Notes under the pieces: generated by a model
Seen by the model: only the letters and a program-made list of their open reading frames with translations
The model's database searches: none
Told to the model about the DNA's origin: nothing
Part shown: positions 25,289 through 33,755 of the stretch, piece by piece
Layout of the letters: every line of letters begins with the position of its first letter
How positions within the stretch are numbered: the stretch's first letter is position 1
Position numbers and translations under genes: made by a program
Assembly (NCBI GenBank): GCA_902774285.1
Contig: CACYHO010000002.1
Coordinates: forward strand, 91,023 to 155,022
Direction of reading: 5' to 3'
Length of the DNA stretch: 64,000 nucleotides
Source of the DNA: an uncultured Pseudomonadota bacterium
GTDB taxonomy: Bacteria; Pseudomonadota; Alphaproteobacteria; Rs-D84

Positions 25289-25326
25289 AAACTTGCCTTT
25301 TGGTTTTATTAGATTATTATATAGGT

Positions 25327-26019
25327 ATGTCAGAAAAACAAGAAAATTTTACATTATTAAATGGTATGGTTATCATGAAGCGCAGTTCATATAATCCTAC
25401 CAGCGATGCCGTTTGGTTGGCAGCATTTGTTCATACTTCAAATAAAATAAAAACTGTTTTGGATGTAGGAATAGGGACCGGAGGCGTGTCTCTTTGTTTA
25501 TTGTCTCGTTTACCAAATCTGAAGGTGACAGGTATTGATGTTTCAAATGACATGTTGGAAATTTGTCACGATAATGCAGAATTAAACGACAAAAACATAA
25601 CATTAATTAACAAAGATATTTTGACTTGGTCAACAACTGATCGTTTTGATTTAGTTGTAACAAATCCTCCGTATTTCAAGGGAACGCCAGCCAAACATAA
25701 TGCGCACCACAATGCAGATATAAAAGAATGGATAAAAAAAGCTGGTGCCCGTGTATCTTCAAATGGATATTTTTGCACGATAGTTGATGCTGCTTGTGCG
25801 GGCCAAGTTATAAGTTGTTTACATGATAAAAAATTTGGTGACATTCAAATATTTCCTCTGTTTGGGGCAAAAAACGTTGCAGAACGCGTATTGATACGCG
25901 CAAAAAACGGGGTAAAAACAGGCACCACTATTTATTCAGGCACATCTATGAATAATGATTCTATTTTACGCGATGGCTTGACTATTGATGCTTTATTGTC
26001 TACACTGGGGACAAAATGA
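25327..26019 (+). CDS. tRNA1(Val) A37 N6-methyltransferase-like protein
   Basis: This is a class I SAM-dependent methyltransferase with DVGIGTGGVSLCLL (SAM site, about residues 40-53), GIDVSNDMLEI and the amino-methylating motif VVTNPPYFKG at about 106-115. NPPYF with this spacing fits the TrmN6/YfiC group that methylates A37 of tRNA-Val. ATG 25327 (MSEKQENFTLL) is preferred over a TTG at 25300. A TATTAT lies only 6 nt upstream and no Shine-Dalgarno is present, so the mRNA may be leaderless. It overlaps the next gene by ATGA. Confidence 0.75.
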   Translation: MSEKQENFTLLNGMVIMKRSSYNPTSDAVWLAAFVHTSNKIKTVLDVGIGTGGVSLCLLSRLPNLKVTGIDVSNDMLEICHDNAELNDKNITLINKDILTWSTTDRFDLVVTNPPYFKGTPAKHNAHHNADIKEWIKKAGARVSSNGYFCTIVDAACAGQVISCLHDKKFGDIQIFPLFGAKNVAERVLIRAKNGVKTGTTIYSGTSMNNDSILRDGLTIDALLSTLGTK

Positions 26020-27293
26020 TCGGATTTATAGCAAGATATTTTTCGTCCTTTTGGGAATTGATAACCGCACCATTCAGGTTAATCTGGCGCGGTATCGCTA
26101 AGTTATTTCCACCACGCGATTGCACTGTTATGGACACGGTTGATGGTCAAGTACACACATATCAACAAAGTAGTTTTTGGCGTTTTACTAAATTTTGCGC
26201 AATTATAACCATGTCTATTTGGGCCACATGGTCAACATATGTATATGTATATCATCGTCCTTTGTTACAAAAACGCACGCAACAATTGGAACAAACTCGT
26301 ACTCAACATCAACGTCAAATGACAGATTTAAAGACTTATTTGAAAAAATATAACGATTTGACACGCGAATTGAATATTGTTGATGATAAAATATTAAAAG
26401 CCAATAAGTTGTCTGATAAAGACAAAGAAAACCTGTTAAACACAAAATCTAAAATCGTTGGCGAACTTGATTTCTTGCAAACCAGAATTGTTGAAATGAT
26501 GGGTGACGAAAATTACAGTCCAGAATTTGATAAGATATCAGAATTGGCAATGGAATTTGAATTGGTTCGCAATGAAAATGATGTTTTAAAACAGAAAAAT
26601 CAACAAATGATTGAATCTGTTCAAGAAATATCTGATGCAGACAATCAAATTGTTGAACAGGTTTCAAAGTTAACAAAAGACAATATTGACGAATTGCACA
26701 AGAATTTGAAAAAGATTAATACCAGCATTACAAAACTTGGTTTAACAGAAACATCTTTGGTATCTCAGGCAAATAATTATTCTAACCAAATTATTGGTGG
26801 ACGCTTTATACAATTGAATTTGAATAAAAACACAGACGAAAAATACAAGAAAATCGCTGCCGACATCGAAAAATGGCACGGATTAAACAGATTAACACAA
26901 ATTTTACCTATCGGGGCCCCGGTTGCTAAAAAAACAATAACATCACCATACGGTATGCGCCAAGATCCTTTTACAAAAAAGAACAAACACCACAAAGGTA
27001 TTGATTTTGCAGGGAAGATTGGCACCGAATTATATGCAGTTGCACCTGGTCGTGTAGTGTCCGCTGGCGAACGTTCTGGATATGGCACTACTGTCGAAAT
27101 AGATCATGGTTTGGGCTTTACAACTTTATATGCACATTTATCAAAAATTATGGTGTCCCGTGGCGATTGGATCCGCCCTGGAACAGTTGTCGGTCTTGGC
27201 GGTTCATCGGGACGTTCAACAGGCCCACACTTGCATTATGAAATAAGATACAAGGGATCACCATTTAACCCAATTAATTTTGTAAAAGAATAA
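26016..27293 (+). CDS. M23-family (LytM) peptidoglycan endopeptidase, membrane-anchored
   Basis: The 425-residue protein has one N-terminal membrane helix (about 48-70), a long coiled coil (about 80-200) and a C-terminal LytM domain. The zinc ligands lie in HHKGIDF (HxxxD) near 330 and in GPHLHYE (HxH) near 405. Such proteins cut peptide cross-links in the cell wall. The next gene is a bactofilin 13 nt away. Bactofilin and M23 peptidase pairs are a known cell-shape module in Proteobacteria, in which the bactofilin positions the hydrolase. Confidence 0.92.
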   Translation: MIGFIARYFSSFWELITAPFRLIWRGIAKLFPPRDCTVMDTVDGQVHTYQQSSFWRFTKFCAIITMSIWATWSTYVYVYHRPLLQKRTQQLEQTRTQHQRQMTDLKTYLKKYNDLTRELNIVDDKILKANKLSDKDKENLLNTKSKIVGELDFLQTRIVEMMGDENYSPEFDKISELAMEFELVRNENDVLKQKNQQMIESVQEISDADNQIVEQVSKLTKDNIDELHKNLKKINTSITKLGLTETSLVSQANNYSNQIIGGRFIQLNLNKNTDEKYKKIAADIEKWHGLNRLTQILPIGAPVAKKTITSPYGMRQDPFTKKNKHHKGIDFAGKIGTELYAVAPGRVVSAGERSGYGTTVEIDHGLGFTTLYAHLSKIMVSRGDWIRPGTVVGLGGSSGRSTGPHLHYEIRYKGSPFNPINFVKE

Positions 27294-27305
27294 AGGGAAG
27301 GAAAA

Positions 27306-27656
27306 ATGTTAGCGTTTACTAATGCAGATGAAAAAAAATCGCCTACTATTGTGGGTGCTGGTTGCAAATTAAAAGGCAATATAGATACCGATCATACTGT
27401 TCAAATTCATGGTAATGTTCATGGTAATGTTGCCGCAGAAACAGTTATTATAGGTCGTGGTGGCAAAGTCGTTGGTGATATAACTGCAAATACATTGTTT
27501 TTACACGGATCTTTAAATGGCGATGCAACTGTTAAAATTGCAAATATTTTCTCAAACGCAACAATGTCTGGCACTTTATATTACAAAACACTGAATATTA
27601 CTGGTAATACAGGATTGGAATGCAAATTAGAAAAAATGAAGGAATCTAAAAAATGA
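27306..27656 (+). CDS. bactofilin (polymer-forming cytoskeletal protein)
   Basis: Bactofilins polymerise without nucleotide into membrane-associated filaments. This 116-residue protein has a short N-terminal tail and the beta-helix core with repeating glycine turns (GAGCKLKGNIDTDHTVQIHG, then VIIGRGGKVVGDI, LNGDATVKIAN). A Lys/Glu-rich tail follows. AAGGGAAGG precedes the start. It lies between the M23 peptidase and rpiB and overlaps rpiB by 4 nt. Confidence 0.93.
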   Translation: MLAFTNADEKKSPTIVGAGCKLKGNIDTDHTVQIHGNVHGNVAAETVIIGRGGKVVGDITANTLFLHGSLNGDATVKIANIFSNATMSGTLYYKTLNITGNTGLECKLEKMKESKK

Positions 27657-28102
27657 ACAAAAACGATATTTCACGCGTTTACATCGCAGGCGACCATCGT
27701 GGAGTGGGGCTGAAATTATATCTTTATGAAATGTTAATGGCAGACGGATATAATGTCATCAATTTGGGAACAGACGATTTGAATACCCCTGTAGATTTTC
27801 CAGATATTGCAAACAAAGTGGCAGAAGCCATGTTGGATGATCCACAATCACGTGGTATTTTAATTTGTGGCACCGGGGCAGGTATGGAAATCGCAGCCAA
27901 CAGATATCGCCATATTCGTGCATCTCGTGTTGACAGACCAGAACAAGCACGCGATGATCGTTTTCATGATGATATAAATGTTTTGGCACTGGCTGCTGAT
28001 GATATAGATATTGAACAAGCTTTCTTGTGCGCACAAACATTTTTGGAAAGCCCGTTTGATAATATTGAACGACGCGTCCGCCGTATTCAAAAAATATCTT
28101 AA
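27653..28102 (+). CDS. rpiB: ribose-5-phosphate isomerase B (RpiB/LacAB family)
   Basis: RpiB interconverts ribose 5-phosphate and ribulose 5-phosphate in the pentose phosphate pathway. The 149-residue protein has the N-terminal YIAGDHRGVGLK, the catalytic cysteine in ILICGTGAGMEIAANR (about residue 68), and the phosphate-binding SRVDRPEQARDDRFHDDINVLAL region. Start overlap (ATGA) couples it to the bactofilin. Transketolase at 38432 would use the same pathway. Confidence 0.9.
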   Translation: MNKNDISRVYIAGDHRGVGLKLYLYEMLMADGYNVINLGTDDLNTPVDFPDIANKVAEAMLDDPQSRGILICGTGAGMEIAANRYRHIRASRVDRPEQARDDRFHDDINVLALAADDIDIEQAFLCAQTFLESPFDNIERRVRRIQKIS

Positions 28103-28104
28103 AA

Positions 28105-28135
28105 AACAAACCGCCATTTTGGCGGTTCATTTTTT
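28105..28135 (+). terminator. bidirectional terminator between rpiB and leuS
   Basis: ACCGCC / GGCGGT around ATTTT, with A- and T-runs, between convergent genes. Confidence 0.88.
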
Positions 28136-30536
28136 ATTTCTTTACAACAAAATTGACCAACTTCTTTGGGACAACAATTGTTTTGATTATTGTTGCACCT
28201 TCTAATTGTTTGGCTGCATTTTGCTTAGCTGTTTCAATCAAATCAGCTTCACTGATATCGGTTGGCACGACAAAATCTTTTGCACGCTTGCCGTTTACAG
28301 AAACAACGATTGTCATTTCATTTTCAACCAATTTTGATTCATCAAATGTTGGCCACGGTTCGAAAACCAGCATATCTTGGTGGCCCAATTTTTCCCACAT
28401 TTCTTCGGTCAAATGTGGTGCAAACGGGTTCAGTAATTGAATCAAAATTTCATAAGCCTTGCGTGGCATTTTACCACCAGGAAATTCATTAATAAATTCC
28501 ATCATAGCAGAAATAGCCGTATTAAATTTCATATTTTCAATACGGTCTATCATATCCGCAATCATACGATTTACCAAAAATTCTTGTTTTGGTGTCAATG
28601 CATCATCTGTCAAATTATCTGACAAACTTTCTACACGACCAAGGAATCTTTGCACCCCACGTAAAGTATCTTCGGACCAATTAGCGTTTTGTTCCCACGG
28701 TCCCAGATATAAAATAGCCATACGACAAGCATCAGCCCCAGCACGATTAACAACATCAGATGAAGGAACAGTGTTGCCACGTGATTTTGACATTTTGGTT
28801 CCGTCGGCAGCCATAATCAAACCATTGCTTGTACGTTTTTTATATGGTTCTGAACCAGGAACGAAACCTAAATCTGACAATGCTTTATACCAAAAACGGG
28901 AATAGAGCAAATGACGCGTTGTATGTTCCATACCGCCATTATAATGATCAACAGGCATCCAATTGTTCATCTGTTCACGCGAACAAAATTCTTTGTCGTT
29001 CTTTGAATCAAGATAACGCAAGAAATACCAAGACGATCCAGCCCATTGTGGCATGGTATCCGTTTCACGTTTTGCCGCACCACCACAACAAGGGCAGGTT
29101 GTATTCACCCAATCTGTTGCGCGCGCAAGCGGACTTTCGCCATCTTCTGTTGGCTTGTAATCTGTCATATATGGTTGCAGTACTGGCAATTGATCTTCTG
29201 GTACGGGTTGCCATCCGCATTTTTCACAATAAACAAGTGGAATAGGTTCACCCCAATACATTTGACGCGAAAAACCCCAATCTTTTAATTTGTATTTTGT
29301 TGTTCCACGAGCAAAACCGTGTTCGGTTCCATATTTTATTGCAGCATCGATTGCTTCTTGTTTTCCCATACCATTCAAAAATTCAGAATTGATATGTTCG
29401 CCATCCATTTCCCACGCTTCTTTTTCAACATCGCCCCCGGCCAATACGGGAATAACAGGCAGCCCAAACTTCTTTGCAAACGCCCAATCGCGTCCATCAT
29501 GTGCAGGAACAGCCATAATCGCACCAAAACCATAATCAGCCAACACATAATCTGATATAAAGATTGGTGTTTCTGTATTATTAAATGGATTTATAGCCTT
29601 TACACCTTTTAATTCGACGCCTGTTTTTTCTTTATTTGCATCGGTTCTTTCAAATTCAGATTTAGCACGTGCAGCATTTATATATGCATTAACTTCTTCG
29701 ACATTAGAAATTTTGCCTTCGTTTATCCATTTTTGAACCAATTTGTGTTCTGGTGCCAATACACAGAAAGTCACACCAAATATAGTATCAACACGGGTAG
29801 TGTAAACAGTCATAATATCGTTACCAACACGAAAATCTACTTCTGCACCATGTGAACGACCAATCCAATTTATTTGCTGAGTTTTTACCTGTTCCGGATA
29901 ATCAACCAAAGCCAAATCATCAATCAAACGATCTGCATATTTAGTGATTGCCAAATTCCACTGTAATTTCATTTTCTTTTCAACTGGGCCATGACAACGT
30001 TCGCATTTGCCATCTTCCAATTCTTCATTGGTCAAATTAGTTTTACAATTTGGACACCAATTCATAGGCAATTCAGATTTATATGCAAGTCCGGCTTTGA
30101 AAAACTGTATGAACATCCATTGAGTCCATTTTACAAATTCTGGATCAGATGTAGCTAATTTTGATTCTGGATTAAAAGATAGTCCCATTATTGAAATGTC
30201 ATTTTCAAAAATCTTTATTAATTCAGCTACAGATTCACTTGGATGTTTTCCAATTTTTGTCGCATATTTTTCAGAAGAAATCCCCATAGAATCATAACCA
30301 ATGGGATACAAAACATCAAAGCCGCGCATACGTTTATAACGCGCCATAACATCCATACCGGTATAAGGCAACATATGACCAACATGCAACCCTGAACCAC
30401 TTGGGAAAGGGAATTCAATCAAATTATAATACTTTGGTTTAGAACCATCATTTTTTGGCACAAAAGCGCGTTCATCACGCCAACGTTTTTGCCATTTAGA
30501 TTCACGTTCCAAAATATGTTTAATATCGTCAGCCAT
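28134..30536 (-). CDS. leuS: leucine--tRNA ligase
   Basis: LeuS charges leucine tRNAs and proofreads them. The 800-residue protein has the class I HIGH variant in SGLHVGHMLPYTGMD, a zinc-like Cys module (WCPNCKTNLTNEELEDGKCERC), an editing domain including TTRVDTIFG, and KMSKS in DGTKMSKSRGN. The start at 30536 (MADDIKHILER) is chosen because GGTGG lies 5 nt upstream; four more codons are open above it. The length is slightly below the E. coli enzyme but the domains are complete. Confidence 0.97.
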   Translation of the reverse strand: MADDIKHILERESKWQKRWRDERAFVPKNDGSKPKYYNLIEFPFPSGSGLHVGHMLPYTGMDVMARYKRMRGFDVLYPIGYDSMGISSEKYATKIGKHPSESVAELIKIFENDISIMGLSFNPESKLATSDPEFVKWTQWMFIQFFKAGLAYKSELPMNWCPNCKTNLTNEELEDGKCERCHGPVEKKMKLQWNLAITKYADRLIDDLALVDYPEQVKTQQINWIGRSHGAEVDFRVGNDIMTVYTTRVDTIFGVTFCVLAPEHKLVQKWINEGKISNVEEVNAYINAARAKSEFERTDANKEKTGVELKGVKAINPFNNTETPIFISDYVLADYGFGAIMAVPAHDGRDWAFAKKFGLPVIPVLAGGDVEKEAWEMDGEHINSEFLNGMGKQEAIDAAIKYGTEHGFARGTTKYKLKDWGFSRQMYWGEPIPLVYCEKCGWQPVPEDQLPVLQPYMTDYKPTEDGESPLARATDWVNTTCPCCGGAAKRETDTMPQWAGSSWYFLRYLDSKNDKEFCSREQMNNWMPVDHYNGGMEHTTRHLLYSRFWYKALSDLGFVPGSEPYKKRTSNGLIMAADGTKMSKSRGNTVPSSDVVNRAGADACRMAILYLGPWEQNANWSEDTLRGVQRFLGRVESLSDNLTDDALTPKQEFLVNRMIADMIDRIENMKFNTAISAMMEFINEFPGGKMPRKAYEILIQLLNPFAPHLTEEMWEKLGHQDMLVFEPWPTFDESKLVENEMTIVVSVNGKRAKDFVVPTDISEADLIETAKQNAAKQLEGATIIKTIVVPKKLVNFVVKK

Positions 30537-30645
30537 TTTTACCACCATTTATTATTAAATTTACGAAAACAATTTTATATTCAAGCATCAGAAAATTCAA
30601 GTCTTTTATATATAAAAGCAGAGTAATAAAAATATACTCATATAA

Positions 30646-30661
30646 ATATTATGTATAGTTT
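30646..30661 (+). repeat. left arm of a 16-bp inverted repeat
   Basis: The 16 bases ATATTATGTATAGTTT are the exact reverse complement of 31170-31185. Confidence 0.75.
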
Positions 30662-30790
30662 GTAAAAAACACAAAAAAGCCATCCTGTTATCGTTCATAT
30701 CTGTTCAAATATATATCAAAAATGGCAATTTTTGATAAAAATATGCCTAAAAATGCCATTTTAAAGCGCAAAAACACAAAAAAATCAGTA

Positions 30791-30808
30791 AAAAACCGCA
30801 GAAAACCG
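30791..30808 (+). repeat. left arm of an 18-bp inverted repeat
   Basis: AAAAACCGCAGAAAACCG is the exact reverse complement of 31230-31247. Each copy is itself a short terminator-like stem with a T-run, on opposite strands. Confidence 0.75.
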
Positions 30809-31131
30809 GCATTTTTGTCGATTTTTCAGCAAAAATTCATAAAAAATTAAAAAATCATCCAATCGATTTAGAGCGATGTGACCATATAAATATATGATTT
30901 ACAAAAATTTAATCGATGTGAGAAGGGCGAATATTATAAAAAAATAGCCATAATATATATCAAAAGGTAATTTTTTATAAAAATAGAAACAAAATTTATT
31001 TTACAGTAAAAACAAACAGTTAAAATTTTTTTGTAATAAAATAATTTAACATAAAAAATATTTTTAAAAAATTATAAAAAAATAAACATATTTATATGTA
31101 TTTGATCCTAATAATTAATTTATTGTTATAC

Positions 31132-31181
31132 TATGTATTGTTTAACAGCGAGCCTAGCGAGCACATGTTAAACTATACATA
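31132..31181. repeat. hairpin with 16-nt arms and GCGAGC-repeat loop
   Basis: 31132-31147 pairs with 31166-31181 with one mismatch. The 18-nt loop holds two GCGAGC copies separated by CTA. It is the most GC-rich piece in an otherwise AT-rich region. Confidence 0.7.
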
Positions 31182-31334
31182 ATATACATTATGCGCCTTT
31201 TATATAATGTTTTTTTAATGTGTCCCCCGCGGTTTTCTGCGGTTTTTAAAAGCAACTGTTTTTATTTATGAAAATTATTATAAAAATTATAAAAAATTAT
31301 TCCGATATGCGCATATATGTACATATTATTTTCA

Positions 31335-31362
31335 ATAAACAATCTATTTATAGATTGTTTAT
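31335..31362. repeat. perfect palindrome, 12-bp arms
   Basis: ATAAACAATCTA, a TTTA loop and TAGATTGTTTAT, followed by a T-rich stretch on the plus strand. It could end a transcript from the non-coding region. Confidence 0.65.
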
Positions 31363-31427
31363 TTGTTTATTATTATTTTTATTTTTCATATTTGTATTTT
31401 TTTTATCAATCATCCCCTGTTATGCAG

Positions 31428-31460
31428 AAAACCGCCTTTTCTGACGAAATCGGGCGGTTT
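31428..31460 (-). terminator. terminator of the aroK-mscL operon
   Basis: AAAACCGCC / GGCGGTTTTT around a 16-nt loop, downstream of the mscL stop on the minus strand. Confidence 0.75.
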
Positions 31461-31486
31461 TTCTTGCCAACATATAATATCAATAA

Positions 31487-32038
31487 TTATTTGATTTTAG
31501 CCACTTTTTTAGCAGTTTTTGCAACCTTACTTACTTTTTCTTTCAAAGATTTAAGGCTTTTTGTTAATTCGGCTTCTTCTGCTGGACCAATTTCTTCAGG
31601 CTTTACTGCACTGCAACAATACGGGCATTTTGTAGCTTTTTTGCTTATAGACTGTTGGCAATATGGACATGCGCGAGTTGTGACAGGCCCTTTTGCACGT
31701 GCAGAATTAGCAATTTTTACGATAATAAATACAGCGAACATCGTTATAAGAAAACTGATGACCGCATTTAAAAATGTCCCAAGGTTCAAAGTTGTTGCAC
31801 CAGCCGCAGTTGCTTCTGCCATTGTGTTGTAATGAGCGCCCGCTTCGCCGCCACCAAGTACAAAGAACCATTGTGAAAAATCAATTCCACCAACTAACAT
31901 CCCAACTGGCGGCATAATAATATCTTTGACCAAAGAATTAACTACACTGGTCATAACAGACCCAACGATAATACCGACAGCCATATCGATTGCACTGCCT
32001 TTGTTAATAAATGATTTGAATTCAGACAAAAGTTTCAT
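31487..32038 (-). CDS. mscL: MscL mechanosensitive channel with C-terminal zinc-ribbon-like motif
   Basis: MscL opens under membrane tension to release solutes during osmotic downshock. The N-terminal amphipathic helix (MKLLSEFKSFINKGSAIDMAV) and the pore helix (GIIVGSVMTSVVNSLVKDIIMP) are typical. The second helix lies at about 87-112. After it comes an added double-Cys module, CPYCQQSISKKATKCPYCCS (Cys 124, 127, 138, 141, 142), then a Lys/Ala-rich helical end. At 183 residues it is longer than the usual 136. It overlaps aroK by 4 nt (ATGA). Confidence 0.93.
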   Translation of the reverse strand: MKLLSEFKSFINKGSAIDMAVGIIVGSVMTSVVNSLVKDIIMPPVGMLVGGIDFSQWFFVLGGGEAGAHYNTMAEATAAGATTLNLGTFLNAVISFLITMFAVFIIVKIANSARAKGPVTTRACPYCQQSISKKATKCPYCCSAVKPEEIGPAEEAELTKSLKSLKEKVSKVAKTAKKVAKIK

Positions 32039-32601
32039 TTTGATTCTCCTTTTTGTTTTTCATTGTGTTTTTCAATCGCAGATAAAACTTTATGTAATGT
32101 TTTATGAATATTTTCATCACGCGTTTCAACCATTATGTTCGCCAAAGCATAAGTATCATATCTTTCTTTGATTAATTGCGCCAGAATTTCACGCGAATCT
32201 GTGTTCAATAACTGTGGTCGAGTATGACGGAAATTAGTCCTTTTTACAAGCAATTCTAAATCGGCTTTAAGCCATATTGTTATTGCCTTTTCCAGAACGG
32301 TTTGCCGCACAGCAGGCGTTATAAAAGCACCTTCTCCGGTGGATATAACCTTTACCAAAGGTGGCGTATCTATCAATCTTTCTATAACTTTTTGTTCGAC
32401 ACGTCTGAATTCTTGTTCACCATACATAGAAAAGATATCAACAACACTGCAACCAGCTGCTTTTTCAATTTCTTTGTCTGAATCCACAAAAGGAATCCCA
32501 AGATTTCGGGCCAAAGCACGTCCAACACTGGTTTTGCCTGCCCCCATCAAACCAACCATAACTATTGGTTTAGTCAAAGTTATTTGTTTTTTATTTCTCA
32601 T
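32035..32601 (-). CDS. aroK: shikimate kinase
   Basis: AroK phosphorylates shikimate in aromatic amino acid synthesis. The 188-residue product from ATG 32601 (MRNKKQITLTKPIVMVG) has the P-loop GLMGAGKTSVGRALA, the substrate motif VDSDKEIEKAAG, EFRRVE, a GEGAF version of the usual GGGAF, and the lid region RTNFRHTRPQLL. No Shine-Dalgarno is present. A promoter (TTGTCT 32632-32637, 17 nt, TAGAAT 32609-32614) ends 7 nt before the ATG, so the transcript is probably leaderless. aroB, the usual partner, is absent; mscL follows instead. Confidence 0.92.
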   Translation of the reverse strand: MRNKKQITLTKPIVMVGLMGAGKTSVGRALARNLGIPFVDSDKEIEKAAGCSVVDIFSMYGEQEFRRVEQKVIERLIDTPPLVKVISTGEGAFITPAVRQTVLEKAITIWLKADLELLVKRTNFRHTRPQLLNTDSREILAQLIKERYDTYALANIMVETRDENIHKTLHKVLSAIEKHNEKQKGESK

Positions 32602-32608
32602 ACGACTT

Positions 32609-32637
32609 ATTCTATATAAAAAGAAAAAGTAAGACAA
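32609..32637 (-). promoter_or_regulatory. aroK promoter, leaderless spacing
   Basis: Minus-strand TTGTCT, a 17-nt spacer and TAGAAT. The -10 ends 7 nt before the start codon, which puts transcription start at or next to the A of ATG. Confidence 0.6.
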
Positions 32638-32698
32638 TAAAAATTTCCAAAAGCCTAAAAGTATGATATAATCATAACATAATAGAGAGAGAAAAATT

Positions 32699-33709
32699 AT
32701 GAACATAAAACATACTTCGCTTTTTTTAATTTGCACCCTGCTTTGTATGGCAAATTCTGCAAATGCTGCTGGAATTTATAACAATAATATGTCTGCACTT
32801 AATGTTAATATGTTAACAGATGTGTTTATGTCGTATACAAACTATAGTGAAAAAATGTCCGATTTGTTTGTTCATAAAGTAATGTATGGCACAATGGACA
32901 GATTGGACGAATACGGTGACGATGGTTCTACATTAAAAACTTTGAATTCAAACCATATTTCACAAAGTGATACTTTTATACAGAATATTTGGGTTGATGC
33001 CAACCATGTTAATGAAAATATACATTATGGTCAGAACATCTCTGAACATGGACGTTTTAATTTAGCCACAGTTGGTGTTACAACGCGTGCCACAGATTTA
33101 AAATACGGAAAAATATCTTTTGGTGGATTTACTTCTTATATAAATACAAACATGTCTGATTTTCATGGAAATGGTGATGTTGTCGGAATATTTTCAAATT
33201 ATAAATACAAAAACTTTAAAACCAATGCTCTTTTGAATACAGGTTCTATAACTAATCATTCAAATGGCGCAAAATTTAACAATTCGTGGCTTAATATCGG
33301 GGCCAATGCATCAGGAACATTCAAGATAGACGATACATTCTTTGTTCGTCCAAAAATATACATGTCATACACATTTGTAACATCTGATGATTTATATATA
33401 AATGGCAACACTGTTTCTTCTGATAATTATAATTTCTTTAATGTCGCACCAGCATTGGCATTCATCAAAGAAGTTTCACCAGATTGGTATGGCTCTTTAT
33501 CTGCTAAATATGTTGCGCACATGGGTGGCAGAAATGACATAAATATTGGTGGTTCAGAAATTCGTGGACTTTACCTTGATAATCACACGGATATAGGTCT
33601 TGATGTAGAACATGATTACAAACAATTTGTATTCGGTGCAAATGTTCATAAACAAATTTGGGGTATGGACGGCTGGTCAGCCAATATAAATGTTAAATAT
33701 GCATTTTAA
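32699..33709 (+). CDS. outer-membrane beta-barrel protein, autotransporter-like, 336 aa
   Basis: A signal peptide (LFLICTLLCMANSANA) is followed by a helical/Asn-rich stretch (about 25-80). Alternating beta strands rich in aromatic residues then run to a final strand ending in phenylalanine (SANINVKYAF), the signal recognised by the BAM complex. The strand pattern (FNLATVGVTTRATDLKYGKI, ISFGGFTSYI) resembles autotransporter barrels, but no passenger domain is present. GAGAGAG precedes ATG, with a TATAAT near 32666-32671. It is monocistronic. Confidence 0.8.
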   Translation: MNIKHTSLFLICTLLCMANSANAAGIYNNNMSALNVNMLTDVFMSYTNYSEKMSDLFVHKVMYGTMDRLDEYGDDGSTLKTLNSNHISQSDTFIQNIWVDANHVNENIHYGQNISEHGRFNLATVGVTTRATDLKYGKISFGGFTSYINTNMSDFHGNGDVVGIFSNYKYKNFKTNALLNTGSITNHSNGAKFNNSWLNIGANASGTFKIDDTFFVRPKIYMSYTFVTSDDLYINGNTVSSDNYNFFNVAPALAFIKEVSPDWYGSLSAKYVAHMGGRNDINIGGSEIRGLYLDNHTDIGLDVEHDYKQFVFGANVHKQIWGMDGWSANINVKYAF

Positions 33710-33742
33710 AAAAACACCGACCAAATGGTCGGTGTTTTTATA
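33709..33742 (+). terminator. bidirectional terminator between the barrel gene and prfA
   Basis: An ACACCGACC / GGTCGGTGT perfect stem with A- and T-runs. Confidence 0.9.
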
Positions 33743-33755
33743 ATAACAATTCACT

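Larger units (their letters stand above)
30537..31427. other. non-coding AT-rich region with inverted repeats
   Basis: About 0.9 kb holds no convincing gene on either strand. It contains two long-distance inverted repeats (30646-30661 with 31170-31185; 30791-30808 with 31230-31247), a 16-bp-arm hairpin (31132-31181), a shorter IR near 30720-30763 (AAAATGGCA/TGCCATTTT) and a 12-bp-arm palindrome (31335-31362). Two terminator-like units (CCG..CGG + T5) face opposite ways. The 5' regions of leuS and, farther away, mscL flank it. A non-coding RNA locus or structural site is possible. Confidence 0.6.

Noticed and set aside
30537-31427. Replication origin, SRP RNA, RNase P RNA or tmRNA in the gene desert
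   Set aside because: No DnaA-box cluster and none of the conserved core motifs of these RNAs could be seen; left as an unexplained region.
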